64,000 nt of DNA from Parelaphostrongylus tenuis (taxonomy: Eukaryota; Nematoda; Chromadorea; Rhabditida; Metastrongylidae). Where the stretch lies: positions 62,001 through 126,000 of the forward strand of contig JAHQIW010005605.1 in NCBI GenBank assembly GCA_019055375.1, given 5' to 3'. Positions 33,513-44,500 of the stretch are shown here, one piece after another. The notes beneath the pieces were generated by a model that saw only the letters and a program-made list of their open reading frames with translations, was not told the DNA's origin and made no database searches. The position numbers and the translations under genes are program-made. Numbering within the stretch: position 1 is the stretch's first letter; the number at the start of each line of letters is the position of its first letter.

Positions 33513-34895
33513 TCAAATTTTAGTAGAAAACCGACGTATTGTGATTCTAACGCGAAGAGAAAAACTTCGCTTCGTCATTGGATAGGCAGCTTGATCAAGA
33601 CAAAGACCTTCATAGCCATTCTGTTCGTAATAATAAAGCAAATCCTAGATGATGCTTTATGATTACAAACATTGTTACAGGACGTCATCGTTACGCAAAG
33701 ATAAAATGCTATCTTTGAGATTTTCTACAGATATTTTTAGTAAGTTCTAGCCCCATTAGCAATTCTACAATAATTTACAGAAATCTGATAACATATTTTG
33801 AGCCTTTGATGAGGTGTACTATAGCAATGATATTGTGGTAAACGTATGTTCTGATCTTTTAACACCATTCTGCCCTTGTCGCACACCGCGTGTGCCGCTG
33901 AGAGGCGCGGTGCAGCGACGGTGTGGAGTCTGTACTATCAGCTTTGCGATGGAAATATGGTAGTTTGTTTGATAATCTGAGCTACTAAGAGGATATTATC
34001 GTGACAAAATATAACAGGAGATACTTCGATAAAAGTTTTATATTCTGAGGAAAAAACCATGTATTGAAAAATTATCCACGTTTTCAACGGGAAAAGCAAT
34101 GATGTAAAAAGAAACTTCATTCCAGCTGTTATATAACTTGATTGCTGTTTTTTATACTCATGTTTTTCTCTCTCCCACTATGTTTGCTTCGCCAAAAGAC
34201 TTCTATAACCCGTTCTACAACGAAGTAGGACACGTTTTATAGTCAGAGGTCCTTTTTTTTTCATCAACATCACAAGGTATTTCTTTGCATCACAAAGTGA
34301 AATTTTGATTCCGAGATAACTATCGATACAGAATAATAATTGTAAAGCAAAATAAATAAATGTTATAAAAAAGGCATTTATAAATGGTTTATAGTAAAGA
34401 GAATGCTCATACATTGAAAAAATCTAGGTTTTCAACGAAAAAAACCGCTTCCTACAAAGAAAAACATCTTTTTCCTAATTGCGTGTAACATTTACCCTGA
34501 TTTATTGATGTTTCTATTAGTCATTTGATAACCTGAATATTTTCGCTTCGATATTAAGCCTGATTACTAAAAAAAACCACATTATTACGTTATACTGCGG
34601 GAGAAGACTGACGTTTCGCCCTCACGATGCGTTGTTTCAACATAGCATTATACTTTGATTGTGTGGTTTTTTGCTAGGAAAGATAGTTCATCGTCAGAGA
34701 GATTTTTATAGAAGTACTTTCACTAAAAACACCGCCTAGTTATTCAAAATCTTTTCTGATCAAATTACGAAACTCAGAAAGAGCGAAATGCTCTCACCAT
34801 TTATTAGTCCTTCTGAGAAATAGTGATGGTAGCTATCTTTTCAGTATGAAGAACCACCAGCGACTTTCTCCTATTGTACTTCTCGACAACTTCAA
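33513..34895. other. Gene-free stretch
   Basis: AT-rich. 33570-33800 aligns with 38490-38670 (both follow SINE-2 copies and share cagatatttttagtaagttc and caataatttaca), so the SINE-2 unit, or a longer element containing it, extends beyond the tRNA-like part. The rest shows nothing. Confidence 0.45.
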
Positions 34896-34899
34896 ACTT

Positions 34900-35560
34900 G
34901 TCCATGGCTTTCCATTCGCGCTCGCGCTCCTTCCATGACCTCCTTAAGCAAACCTTTCCCGCTCTTTCTTTAGGTTCCAATAAAGTGCGTAATGCCTTGC
35001 AGCGGACTCTCAGCTAGGGCGACGCTGGAGTACCAGTTATTGGCAAGAAGGTGCCTTCTTTCATTCAGAAGATCCTTCATTGGATCCTTTACCACAAAAT
35101 CTGGAAGTGGCTCGTTCGGTGTCGGGTTTGCTCCAGCACCTATGCACACCATCATTTTGTAGGTGTAACCCTCTTCACCACAAGTTTAGATAGCTTTATC
35201 CCATATATGATACTTTTGCAAGTTGCATTCTGGGGGAATTTGATTCGTTCTCCCAATGGCACCATTGACTCATCGTTACACACGTCTCCCCATGGTTTAA
35301 ATGGGTCTTTGCAACTATTAATGACCTTTTCCAGCACTGGTCTTATTTTGTACAACTTGCCGTTCACATCGTGACCCATATCTTTGCTTACGTGCAAGTG
35401 GGTCATGATCTCGGAGAAGCGATCCCTCGACATAAGATGCGACGCTATGGAGACTCCCGAAAGATGCGGGCTATTGCTGCAGTAATCGTAGGGACTTGGC
35501 AATCGTATAATGGTCATTTTGAGGCACAGGCCCAAGAAGATCCTCATTTCTTCAATTGAT
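34900..35560 (-). pseudogene. piggyBac-type transposase remnant
   Basis: The minus strand from 35547 encodes LMSRDRFSEIMTHLHVSKD, KLYKIRPVLEKVINSC and DESMVPLGERIKFPQN, matching the DDE transposase of the piggyBac superfamily (the box around the first catalytic aspartate, DESM). After KLVVKR the frame shifts by one base near 35165 and continues as GYTYKMMVCIGAGANP, then LLANNWYSSVALAE and LQGITHFIGT. The usual second-aspartate segment (DNFY-like) reads ANNWY, so that aspartate is lost. The N-terminal part and the Cys-rich C-terminal finger are missing. It is one degraded fragment of about a third of a transposase. Confidence 0.85.
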
Positions 35561-35619
35561 GTGTCTTTTCATCATTCTTTTTTTGTTGACCACATATATT
35601 GGTTTGCTCAACAGTTAAC
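35561..35619. other. Short spacer
   Basis: Nothing recognised. Confidence 0.3.
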
Positions 35620-36205
35620 TCCCAAACGTGCTTCATAAACAGTTCATATAATTTCAATGGAGTCTCAGGCCCGAAGGAGGTATGGATGTTGCAAAACAGG
35701 CTCAAATCTCAGCAAGAGTCAAGCATGTCAGTGGTCTGTCAAAAAGCGATGATTTAAGAAGCCCGATCACGTGTTTCGATCTTGCGATCTCGTCAGTCGG
35801 GCAGTTGCTCTTTCTCGTCATTTTCTAATCTCTGTGAGTGCTCCAGTTCCCACACTAAGTAGCGACGACGAACGCTTCACACTCTATGCCCAGTGAAAAA
35901 CTCGCCAAACACAGAGTGTTGTACACTCGATTGCTCGTGGATAGTATATTCAATATATCACAACTTTCGTTTCGAGTGTTTTCTTAAGACCACAGCTCAA
36001 ATCTTAATATGCCTTCCAACCAAATCTTTGACAGACCATTGACATGCGTGGCTCAAAAATGATTGCAAGGCATAATGAAAATTGAGCTCTGGTCTTGAGA
36101 AAGCACTCGAAACGAAAGTTATAACTCCCAAACGTCTTTCATGAACAGTTCATAAAATTCCAATGGAATCTCAGGCCCGAAGGTGGTAAGGATGTTGCAA
36201 AACAC
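35620..36205. repeat. H-family foldback copy inside an 80-bp direct duplication
   Basis: 35622-35701 and 36123-36204 are direct repeats (aactcccaaacg..., tctcaggcccgaagg, ggatgttgcaaaaca). Between them lies a minus-oriented H repeat (cgatcttgcgatctcgtcag, gtgctccagttcccaca, cgacgacgaacg) and then two inverted arms of about 50 bases: 35964-36012 (tttcgtttcgagtgttttct) and 36072-36122. The direct repeats are far longer than a normal target-site duplication, so the copy is better explained by a tandem duplication of the host segment plus insertion. Confidence 0.7.
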
Positions 36206-36245
36206 TAGCAATCTATGCAATAGAGTGAGATTTATTGCTTTATCC

Positions 36246-36730
36246 TCACAAGCACTGTGTTTGGGCTACCCAGCCGATGTGCTTGATCTGCCCTAGCACG
36301 CAAGAGGTTAAGTAAACTCTTTCTAAAAACGTGCAATCAGCGTCTCTGCCGTTGGGACATATTTTGCAATCATTTATTGTACAGAGACTGTCATATAAGC
36401 GGTTACGAGCTAATTGGCGCCTTAGAGTACCCTGTGGCATTTCAGTGATAATAACCGATTGCTCCAAATCTGCTCTTTTCGAGCAGCGTTCCATAGCTGC
36501 ACTTATCTTATTTCAAAAGACCGCATAATAAACGGGATTTTTTCTAAATTCAAATTTTTGTTCGAAGGCATGTTGTATCTTCTCAGCGTAAGCGTCGGGG
36601 TTAGAAATTCGTATCCATTGAAAATGGCTATTTCCCAAGCTAGTTTTACGGATTTTATTTTCTGCTCTTCTCTCACATGCGAAAGAGGGGTTGATAAAAA
36701 ACATGTTTCGAACAGCTGTCAATGTGTGTA
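36246..36730 (-). pseudogene. Penelope-like element remnant, linker and start of GIY-YIG
   Basis: The minus strand reads ERCSKRADLEQSVIITEMP, then LRRQLARNRLYDSLCTINDC and KICPNGRDADCTFL, then VYLTSCVLGQIKHIGW. These are the conserved RT-to-endonuclease linker with its CCHH-type cysteines and the first strand of the GIY-YIG fold (VYL...IG). The frame then ends. The frame upstream (36722-36513) joins by a shift near 36520. The RT core is absent. Confidence 0.8.
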
Positions 36731-37425
36731 CCGGTGAGGAACAGACATTGGACCCACCTCACACCCTTGTCAAGGACGCAGCCAGTTTACCACCGAGGTT
36801 ATCGCTTTCCTCCACCCTTTGATATAAACTATTGTACTTGTCCAGAACTAACCTTTGACGAATTTCGCCTGATATGCACATGCCGACATCGGACTCAGTT
36901 AAGTAATCTATCAGTTCAGCTCCCGCCTGGGGGTTGAAGTTTTGCATAATACAAGTTTGCACACTCAACATCATTGCATATGTAATAAAGGTATTATAAC
37001 AGTGGCAAGAAGTAAAGTAAGAAAGTGCGATGGAGGCAGTGGAATCAAAAGAAGGTGCCCCATAATTGCAAGTGTTATTCTCCTTAGAATCCGCTATCCT
37101 ATTGCATTATCTACTGCGCGATCGAGACCGAATGATGAAGCCACGTGGTAATCGAATTCTAAATTCAGGTTATAGGTGATGATGACACGAATTGACGCCC
37201 CAGTTTTCTAACTTGTTCGATGACGTAGAAAAATCATCAGAACATAGTATTTCAGTTACAGATCTGATTTTAAACTACGAATTATATGTTCTGTAAAATT
37301 GATTCGTTTCCTCGTATCCACTTCCTACATACTTCATCGCTGTACTTTTCCGTTAGACTTCACGTGATGAAGAAAAAATATCTCTCTCTGAACCAAAAAT
37401 TCACATAAGAATTTTAGCAATCATT
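36731..37425. other. Mostly gene-free stretch
   Basis: 36900-36990 resembles the tail of SINE-2 (gcctgggggttgaagttttg, cacactcaacatcattg). The rest has no supported feature. Confidence 0.35.
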
Positions 37426-37429
37426 TGAA

Positions 37430-38085
37430 GGCTTGAATCTTTGGCTAGTGCGTTACTTGATCGGTATGTGAAGAAGTCTTTATTGCAACTCTTCAGTATA
37501 AGGATTACATTTGTGTTTCGCACGCGCGTTTTTCCTACAGGACAGGGCACTTTCTAAGATCTACTAGTGGTCATTCGATAATGTACGATTAGAGGATGTC
37601 AATGCGATGTTGATTTTCTGGCAAAACAGTTTCTAAGCAGTGCAGGAAATTAAACAAGTTTGATCCACAAACGCAACAAGTGCACTTTAGCCAAGTCCAG
37701 GCCGCAGGCTGGAGCGGCAGGAGGTGGGCGCGATCATTAATCGATGGCACCTAAGTGAAGTTCAATTATTGTTATTTGACGAGAAATTGTTTCTTCGCTT
37801 TGAAAAGAAGAACTCCAGATTATACGTTTGACTCTGATACTAATAGACTTTCCCTACACGTTCTTGTGCTTTTCGTGCTTACAGTGAGCTAATAGTTGAA
37901 TTGTGCAACAGATGTTAAACATAATATTATGCTCAATTCTACACAGCTAGAAGAGCGCTTTTTCAAGAAGCTGGTTAAGTATTGCGCTAGACAGAGATTC
38001 AAGTTTCCGAGTGGTTACTAACACTCTTATGGAAACTTCTTGTCCAGCGAGAGGGGTTAGCTTTTGGACCCTGTGCCGTCTAATG
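37430..38085. repeat. Cluster of K-family repeats
   Basis: 37430-37580 (minus orientation, aggacagggcactttctaag), 37620-37740 (linked segment with ggccgcaggctggagcgg), and 37900-38085 in plus order, with the end motif acttcttgtccagcgagagg then a gtgccgtctaatg block. Confidence 0.6.
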
Positions 38086-38214
38086 CAAAAGCACCTCAGT
38101 CGGAAATTTCATCTGCTTTGAGCGCGTTGAGGATTTCGCCTTATTCACGGATTTCGTGGAACACTGACCAATTTGATTCTATTGTTTGTCCGTGAAAATA
38201 TTCTGTTTGAGCAT

Positions 38215-38680
38215 TGAATACCACATATCTATCAGCTTAGTTTGGTACAATGTCGATATCGATTATCCAGGCCACACCGTTGACGACTGCTTGCTAACAG
38301 AGAGATGCGTTCTAGCTTAGAAAGAGTAATGGGAAAAAACGAGCGCCACTAGTACAATGGATAAGAGCATGCACCTCCGGATAAGCCAAAATGTGAATTC
38401 GAAGTTGTGCATGTTAATCAGCATCATTGGGCAGATGAAATTTCAATTAGAAAACTCCTCGTTGTCATTATAGCGCGTTGAGAAAAAAATTTGCTTCATC
38501 ATTGCGTAGGTAGCCTTGATCTTCACAGCCAATTTGTTTGTAGTCTTATAGTAACTCTAATCACATCATCGTTACAAAAAGATAGAACGCTACCTTTGAA
38601 ATTTTTACGCAGATATTTTTAGTAAGTTCAACGCCCTATTAGTAAGTTTACAATAATTTACAAAAATCTGGCAACATAAC
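38215..38680 (+). repeat. SINE-2 copy with extended tail
   Basis: Degraded body (caggccacaccgttgacgac, gcttagaaagagtaatgg), A-box-like ggataagagcatgc and tail gaagttgtgcatg. The following 200 bases align with the tail region after the 33.3-kb copy. Confidence 0.55.
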
Positions 38681-38914
38681 TAGGGCTTGTTATGGGATGT
38701 GTTATGGCACTTCTAAATAAAGTTTTCGATTTTCCAACCTTATTACTAACACGATTCCATTCGTTTCCGCTAACCCTTATGAGGGGATATACTTCTTACA
38801 TATGAAGAAATCGATGACGAACATGCTACACTGCGCGTCAGCAGGAAGATCGAAGGCTGAAACGCACGTCTAGTATTATGTAAGTGCCATAACAGACATT
38901 GAAAAAAACTCAAG
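38681..38914. other. 3' flank of the small minus-strand gene
   Basis: AT-rich sequence downstream of the gene's stop. No poly(A) signal is obvious. Confidence 0.35.
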
Positions 38915-39359
38915 TTACTTTTGTGCGTCCCTACAGTCTGAAAAAAATTTGATACTTTTGAATGCTATTTCTCGGTAAAAGTGGAGAGCATACTTACAAG
39001 AAACAGTTGAGCGGACCAGGATGTCTCTGATGCACTGCTGGCCTTTCAAAGCAATGTGTATAGTCACGCCAAAGTTATCTGGAAAGTTGGAAACTAGAAA
39101 GGGCTCAGAAATTGCATTCACCCGAAGAAGAAACCTGAGCAAGTAAAAATGGTGTCCTTATCAATGCCAAAGGTGACAACGACGAATAATGCTTAAAGGA
39201 AAGCATATGGATTGATCACAAAAAGTTAATGCGCGTAAGACAACTGAACAAAGTCTGTTCTAGATTCTTATGAAGGTTCCAACTCCTGAAGCATATATAT
39301 AATCATAAATAGGGCGATTTAACTACGCATTGGCCTCACGTGCGAAAGTATAGCACCAT
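38915..39359 (-). CDS. Small unrecognised host gene, four exons, 81 residues
   Basis: Model on the minus strand: exon 1 39359-39340 (ATG), exon 2 39285-39220, exon 3 39134-38998, exon 4 38937-38915 (TAA at 38917-38915). Introns are 54, 85 and 60 bases. Exon 3 has the best support: acceptor tttttacttgctcag, donor ctt/gtaagtatg and a 45-codon frame including PFLVSNFPDNFGVTIHIALK. Exon 4 follows ttttttcag. All phases agree. An acceptor-like taacag at 39381, 21 bases before the ATG, could be a spliced-leader site. Exon 1 is tiny and the least certain, so the gene may extend further upstream. The hydrophobic run INFLFLLRV could be a membrane or signal segment. No family is recognised. The 75-codon frame 39142-38915 reads through the last intron and is not the real product. 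Confidence 0.5.
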
Positions 39360-40225
39360 TTTTGCTCAACTAGTCAACGTCTGTTAATTTTTAAACACTA
39401 TGATGACTCCTTAATACTGTATGGAATGAGATGATATCAAAAATACAAAATTCGCATAGCAATAATTGATTTCAGAAATACAAAATGACAATGCAATCTA
39501 TGATTTGACGATTTATTCATTTAGGGCTGTGTACGATGATGTACTTGCCGACATTATAAATAAGAGATAAATAGTGCTGAAATAGAGCTAAATCTGGATA
39601 AGATGGCACAGAAATATTCATTACAGCTCGAAATATGGTTTTCTAGTAAGCATAAGCGAGGCTGAAAGCATAAGCTTTGTTTCGGCCACCAATAAACCCA
39701 TTTAGGTCTCTTCTATTACAGTCTGTCACTTAGTGACAAAAGGACTTCCCTTTATGACGGTGAAATCATGTTTGATTAGTAAACATATTTGATATACCGA
39801 TTGTCGAGGCACGCACTACGCAGTTTGCTATGACAAAAGCCATGTTTAGAAGTTGATGGCACTTTCGAGTCATTAAGACAGCACATCAACTATGAAAATC
39901 TATAGAGGCATTTATGGCGAAAAAGTGCATGTACGTCCTCACAATTTATATTTTTCAATTGAAAATGCGATTCCATGGGATTGAAAGTGCTTCCAACTGT
40001 ATATTCGCTTTTATTTTGCTTTCCATGTAAAACTAAAGCCATCTTACCCCATTCATCACACTTTCAATCGCCTTAGACACTTGCCGGTTTACAAAAGCTC
40101 CCACAAATCAAGTATATAGAGTTCTAAATCTAAGTGATCCATTGGTTTCTTCCACTTCAGCGCCACGTTGTCTGGAACACCTCTTGTTATGAGCAAAGAG
40201 TGGTATAGGACTCCGGTAATTTCAC
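39360..40225. other. Gene-free stretch
   Basis: No supported feature beyond the putative trans-splice site at 39381. Confidence 0.35.
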
Positions 40226-40229
40226 GTAG

Positions 40230-41170
40230 GTCTCAGGTTCCTGTCCATTATAGGGAGACAAATAAATTTTGGCTCCATTCGCTAGGCAAAAATTTTTCAT
40301 AGTAGTGTTAGCAGTCTTTTATGAGCATAAATCTCTGGCTGACGCGATACTCAGCCGATTTCTCAAAATACGCTTTTGCAAAGCTGTAAACTCGAGATAA
40401 AAATATTTTTTACACCGATCGCTCATTTCCACTGTTCCTTCTCTGAATTCACGAAAAGCACTTGAACGTGTAGAGAAAATCTTGGAGTCTCATAGTCACG
40501 AGTATAATCTGAAATTTCTCTCGGAGAAGCTGTTCTCATTTTATTAACAAACATCTCATTTTCATGTGAGAAACTCGATCGATTATGGCGTCAGCCCATT
40601 TGCCGCCAACACCGTGACATGTGAATGGGCTAAAAAACACTTCATAGCGTGATTAAAAAATTCTTCTTTACCCTAATACTGTGCAACGAAGCGGTCTTCT
40701 CAGAAGGTTAGCACAGCTCTGAATCCATTAAATCTTGCACCATGGAATGATTACTAATAGTCTGAAGAAAGAACTCTGTACGGCGATGTACGGCGAAGTG
40801 TAAAACACAAATCGTATTTCTTCTACAACGCCGTCAAGAGAGCTTTTTCAAAAAGAGAATATTTTTGAGTTTTCCGCGACTTTTGTTGTGGGAGTGTACT
40901 AGCAGTCTAATGAACGAGTTTTGTCTACCGAATTATCAGCGAGATGAAAAAGAAGACTCGTGATCAAGTGAAATATAATTTTTTTGGATTATACCGCGTT
41001 CTAAATTGGTCTATTGAAAAATCGGCTATTCAACGCTCTAGTAATCGATTTAGACTTTGGAATAATGACTAACGCTCCTATGAAAACTCCTGGTCCTGCG
41101 AATGGGATCGACTACTCATTTGCTGCCATATAATGGACAAGAACGAGTCCCAACGCATGGAGTACATTAG
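40230..41170. repeat. Cluster of K-family repeats
   Basis: Minus-oriented piece 40235-40480 (cctgtccattatagggagac, gcaaagctgtaaactcgag), plus-oriented 40730-40960 (gaagaaagaactctgtacgg, ctacaacgccgtcaagagag) and 40975-41160 (ctcctggtcctgcgaatggg, tgctgccatataatggaca). A short tandem duplication gatgtacggc occurs at 40780-40793. Confidence 0.6.
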
Positions 41171-41224
41171 CAATCGATGAAAATATTCGGAGTTAAAGGA
41201 TGATTAGCAATTGCATGCAGTACC

Positions 41225-41430
41225 AATTCTTATTAACCATTCATTGTTCTCTTATTATCAATCACTGAAGTGACTTTGAGTTTTGAATGAGATAAGAGGA
41301 TGTACTGAAGATTTATAACCTAACACCTTATTCCACATGTGCACTTTGATAAATCGATTGCTTGGCAGATTTACACCGTGCAAATTTGGTTTTAAAAGTA
41401 TAAAATTGTTATGCATTTGATTATTAAGTA
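41225..41430 (-). repeat. Dispersed repeat, partner of 31278-31490
   Basis: Reverse-complement match to 31278-31490 over about 200 bases (see that entry). Confidence 0.65.
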
Positions 41431-42225
41431 GTTCTTTGTCTGGTGCTATATATTGGAATGAATTGTTTATCGCTCAAGAAATAAAGATATGAATGACTGA
41501 AATACGAACAACAACAAGCAAGAGAAGATGAGAAATCAAAAACAGTTGAAAATATAAACTTTCCGTGGTCATTTGGCTTTTTTTTTCAAAATAGTGGGAT
41601 GTTATAGAGAATATGAAAGTTTTAAAACAGCTTATAGCCCTATTAGGGCTTGTTCTATCGTATTTCACCATTTAGCGACAATTGTATTCCCTTCTATGTT
41701 GTTGAAACTCTATTGTTCTTTAGAAATGACGACATTATCATTTGACCACGTTGTATAGCAAACCTCCCAAAGGAGCTTTGGTATCTTTTCTGGAATTACA
41801 TGATAACTGAGGCAATGCACATGGTCGATGACCTTAGCAATTGGTATTGCAGAGGTTCCAGGACCTTAGACAAAAAATGGTCCAAGTAGCGAGGACCGCA
41901 CCCAGCTGCCGCCAACCTCAACAGACAGTTCGGTCGTTTGACATTATCCAAGCGGCCGTTTGACTTCACCCGGACCACGTCACCTGGTATCGTTATCGAT
42001 ACATTATTGCTTTTTTTACACAGTCTCGTTGCCGTTCATCTAATTGCTATCATAAGGTTGCGTTCATACAATTGTCAGATGAACTCAATAGAACTACGAG
42101 CGGAATATAACACTTACGTGGCGGAGCGAACTCACTTAGGCAATGCTCTGCCTATCACCGCGCTTTAGGGATTCGCCCCATATACAATCAGTAATGACCC
42201 CACAGCTATCGCAACGTATCTTCTT
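41431..42225. other. Gene-free stretch
   Basis: No supported exon. 41880-41925 shares a short motif with 9885-9925. Confidence 0.35.
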
Positions 42226-42229
42226 GATT

Positions 42230-44500
42230 TTCTTATTAAGCAAGTGCGAGGTTGTTAATCTAAAGATTTATCAGGTACAGATGAACAGTACAATGATCTT
42301 GATATATGAAATTGGAGAAAACTTATCTTGATTAGCTGACGCGAGGTTGGTAAAGTAGTTGTAGAAATTCGGCTGACGTTTCGGCGACACGCCTTCTTCA
42401 GAGCCTGGGCGTATGTAGTGTTACACTACACTTACACTACATACGCTCAGGCTCTGAAGAAGGCGTGTCGCCGAAATGTCGGCCGAATTTCTACAACTAC
42501 TCTACCAACCTCGCATCAGCTAATCAAGATAAGTTTTCTCCATTTTCATATATCAATTGATTATGCCGAGGTTTATAGAAAGTCGAACTTTTGAATTGTT
42601 ACAATGATCTTGATCGTGATGGCAGACGTTTCCGCTTTTTCGCCCTCCTCAGAGCCTAAAGGAGTCAAATTGACATGCAAAACACTCAGACAAGCACTTT
42701 CCTAACCAGAGCACAACAGCTTACGTACCTTTTTGTTTTGTGGTCTGTGAGAATTTATGTGGACCAAGCAATCACAGTCTTGTATGGGCAAGGACTATGC
42801 GTGAGGGACGGGATCCTGAGACATAGGTTAGAAGAACGATCCGAGATATTGGTCCGAAGCCACGTGATATGACAAGGCACTCGTTTTCGCGGTTCATTTG
42901 GGGCTCTTGGCGTGGGTTGAAACACTCCAAGTGTTTTTTGCGCCGAGGTCTTTTGCTCTCGGACGAGGATAGTGACTTTGACCCCAAAACCATCCTTGTT
43001 GTGTATCCGTATTTTCTGCGCCCCCAACGGAGTTTTCATAACATTATTACGCAATCCGGTTAGGCGCTCTTCTACGCGGATGTATAGCGGTGTTTCTGTT
43101 TTGCCGAAATCTGTATCCGCACTTTTTGTAAGAGACCAGGTAAACTATACCTGAACTCATGCAATCTCCGTCTTTACCGTTTGGGCATATTATGCAGTTC
43201 CTTGTGGAACAAAGATGATCGTATAGCGGTTACGGACTAACTGGCGTTTGAGAGTCATCAGTAGTCGATTCTTCTAGACCTGTCTTTTCAAACATCGCTA
43301 TATAGCTGTACTTATTTCGCCCGGATTGAAAGGTAGGGTGAATGGGATCTTGTTGTCATTGCTTCTGTCGTTGAGGCTTAACTTTTCCTCTAAACCGATC
43401 CTGTTGTACTACACTTTTGCAGCCACTGGAGTAGGCTATTTTGTATGCCAAGTTCAATGATTCTTCATTCTCTTTCCTTCCTAAGCACATGCCGGATGCT
43501 GTGCGGAACATGTTTCTTATAGGTGATCGTTTGGTTTGAGAAGGGTGAGAGGAGAGGTAATGAACCAAGATAATTTTATCACTTGATTTTGATATTATTT
43601 TGTGCTGCAGCAATTTTTAAAATGACTAACTTGAATGTGGAGGAATAAAGCCAGCCTTTTTTGGGGTTTTTCCCGAGTAAACGTTATGTACTGCGATTGT
43701 GCTTAAGTAATTCAAAGCATTTGTCCATGTCCTCTTGTATTGAACATATGACAAAGCAGTCGTCAGTATATCTGCAGTAGAGTGGTGACCCAAGATTGAG
43801 TACGAGGGCCTCGATTTAGACATAAACGCAATGGCAAGGCGTGGTGTCAGTCGCTGTCCCATGGTCAATCCTTTAAGATGTTTGTAATGTCCCGGATTAT
43901 ATGAACACTGACCACTTTAGGCAGTTCTTCAAGAGGATCATAAGCTGCTGAATTGAGAAGCCATACATATTTATTGCTCCTTCATGCTGTGTATGGAGCT
44001 CGTAGGTGGCTTGTAGTGAGGAATCATTCGAAACGACTGTGTATAGAGATGTTGAGTCGAATGATTTCACGACGTACGCGTTGCTGAGGTGCGTATCACG
44101 TAGATGATCCAGAAACATTTGAATATTGGTGAGGTGGGCTGGGATGTGTCCTAATATCTGGGCGAGTATTAGATTTATAAACTAAGCTATCCTGTCCGCT
44201 AACCTGTCCTCGCAACTAATGATGGGTCTTGTCTTAAACTTTAAACGATCGGTAGGAACCAAATCATCACTGGAAGTTAACTTGCGAGTGTTCATGAGTA
44301 TATATAGAACTGGACATCATGGTTGGCTAATTTTGAGCTGCGTAATTACGGATGGCTTCAAACCTGCTGCTGTTGCCAATTAGACCCACTTCGTAATTAA
44401 TTTTCGGTACTGACTTCGAAGTTCCTTAACAGACGATGAGCAGTATGGGGAACGGTCTTCTAGATGTTCCGTAGTCAAAGCTCCCGTACTTATTCTCAAG
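42230..44500 (-). mobile_element. Penelope-like element, minus-strand copy (RT plus GIY-YIG), left half of a head-to-head pair
   Basis: From its 5' side near 44500 the minus strand reads a PLE N-terminal region (HLEDRSPYCSSSVKELRSQY), KSFDSTSLYTVVSND (RT), LTPRLAIAFMSKSR, the catalytic LYCRYTDDCFVICSIQ (YTDD at 43770-43759), then HYLSSHPSQTKRSPIRNMF, the linker, and the GIY-YIG tail with MKTPLGAQKIRIHNKDGFGV and REQKTSAQKTL. The catalytic aspartates are intact but several frameshifts and stops break the frame. PLEs are retroelements using an RT and a C-terminal GIY-YIG nuclease. The terminal sequence (42600-42760) is an inverted repeat with 45530-45700 of the other copy. It is interrupted by a nested insertion at 42304-42599. 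Confidence 0.85.
42289..42614. mobile_element. Nested 296-bp snap-back (PLE-terminal-like) insertion with 15-bp target-site duplication
   Basis: The insert 42304-42599 is flanked by the same 15 bases, tacaatgatcttgat, at 42289-42303 and 42600-42614. It consists of two near-perfect inverted arms of about 120 bases (42304-42424 and 42433-42556; landmarks gagaaaacttatcttgatta, cggcgacacgccttcttcag, cgtatgtagtg) around a short centre, plus a 43-base tail with tgccgaggttt. The tail and the cttcttcagagcctg motif resemble the surrounding PLE ends (tgccgaggtta at 45771, ctcctcagagcct at 42642), so it is probably a minimal PLE-derived terminal repeat of another subfamily. The uninterrupted right-hand copy (45690-45715) shows the empty-site sequence. 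Confidence 0.85.

Noticed and set aside
42304..42599. Hammerhead ribozyme in the PLE termini
   Set aside because: PLEs can carry one, but I could not find the CUGAUGA and GAAA core in a foldable order here or at 45.7-45.9 kb; a motif search would decide.
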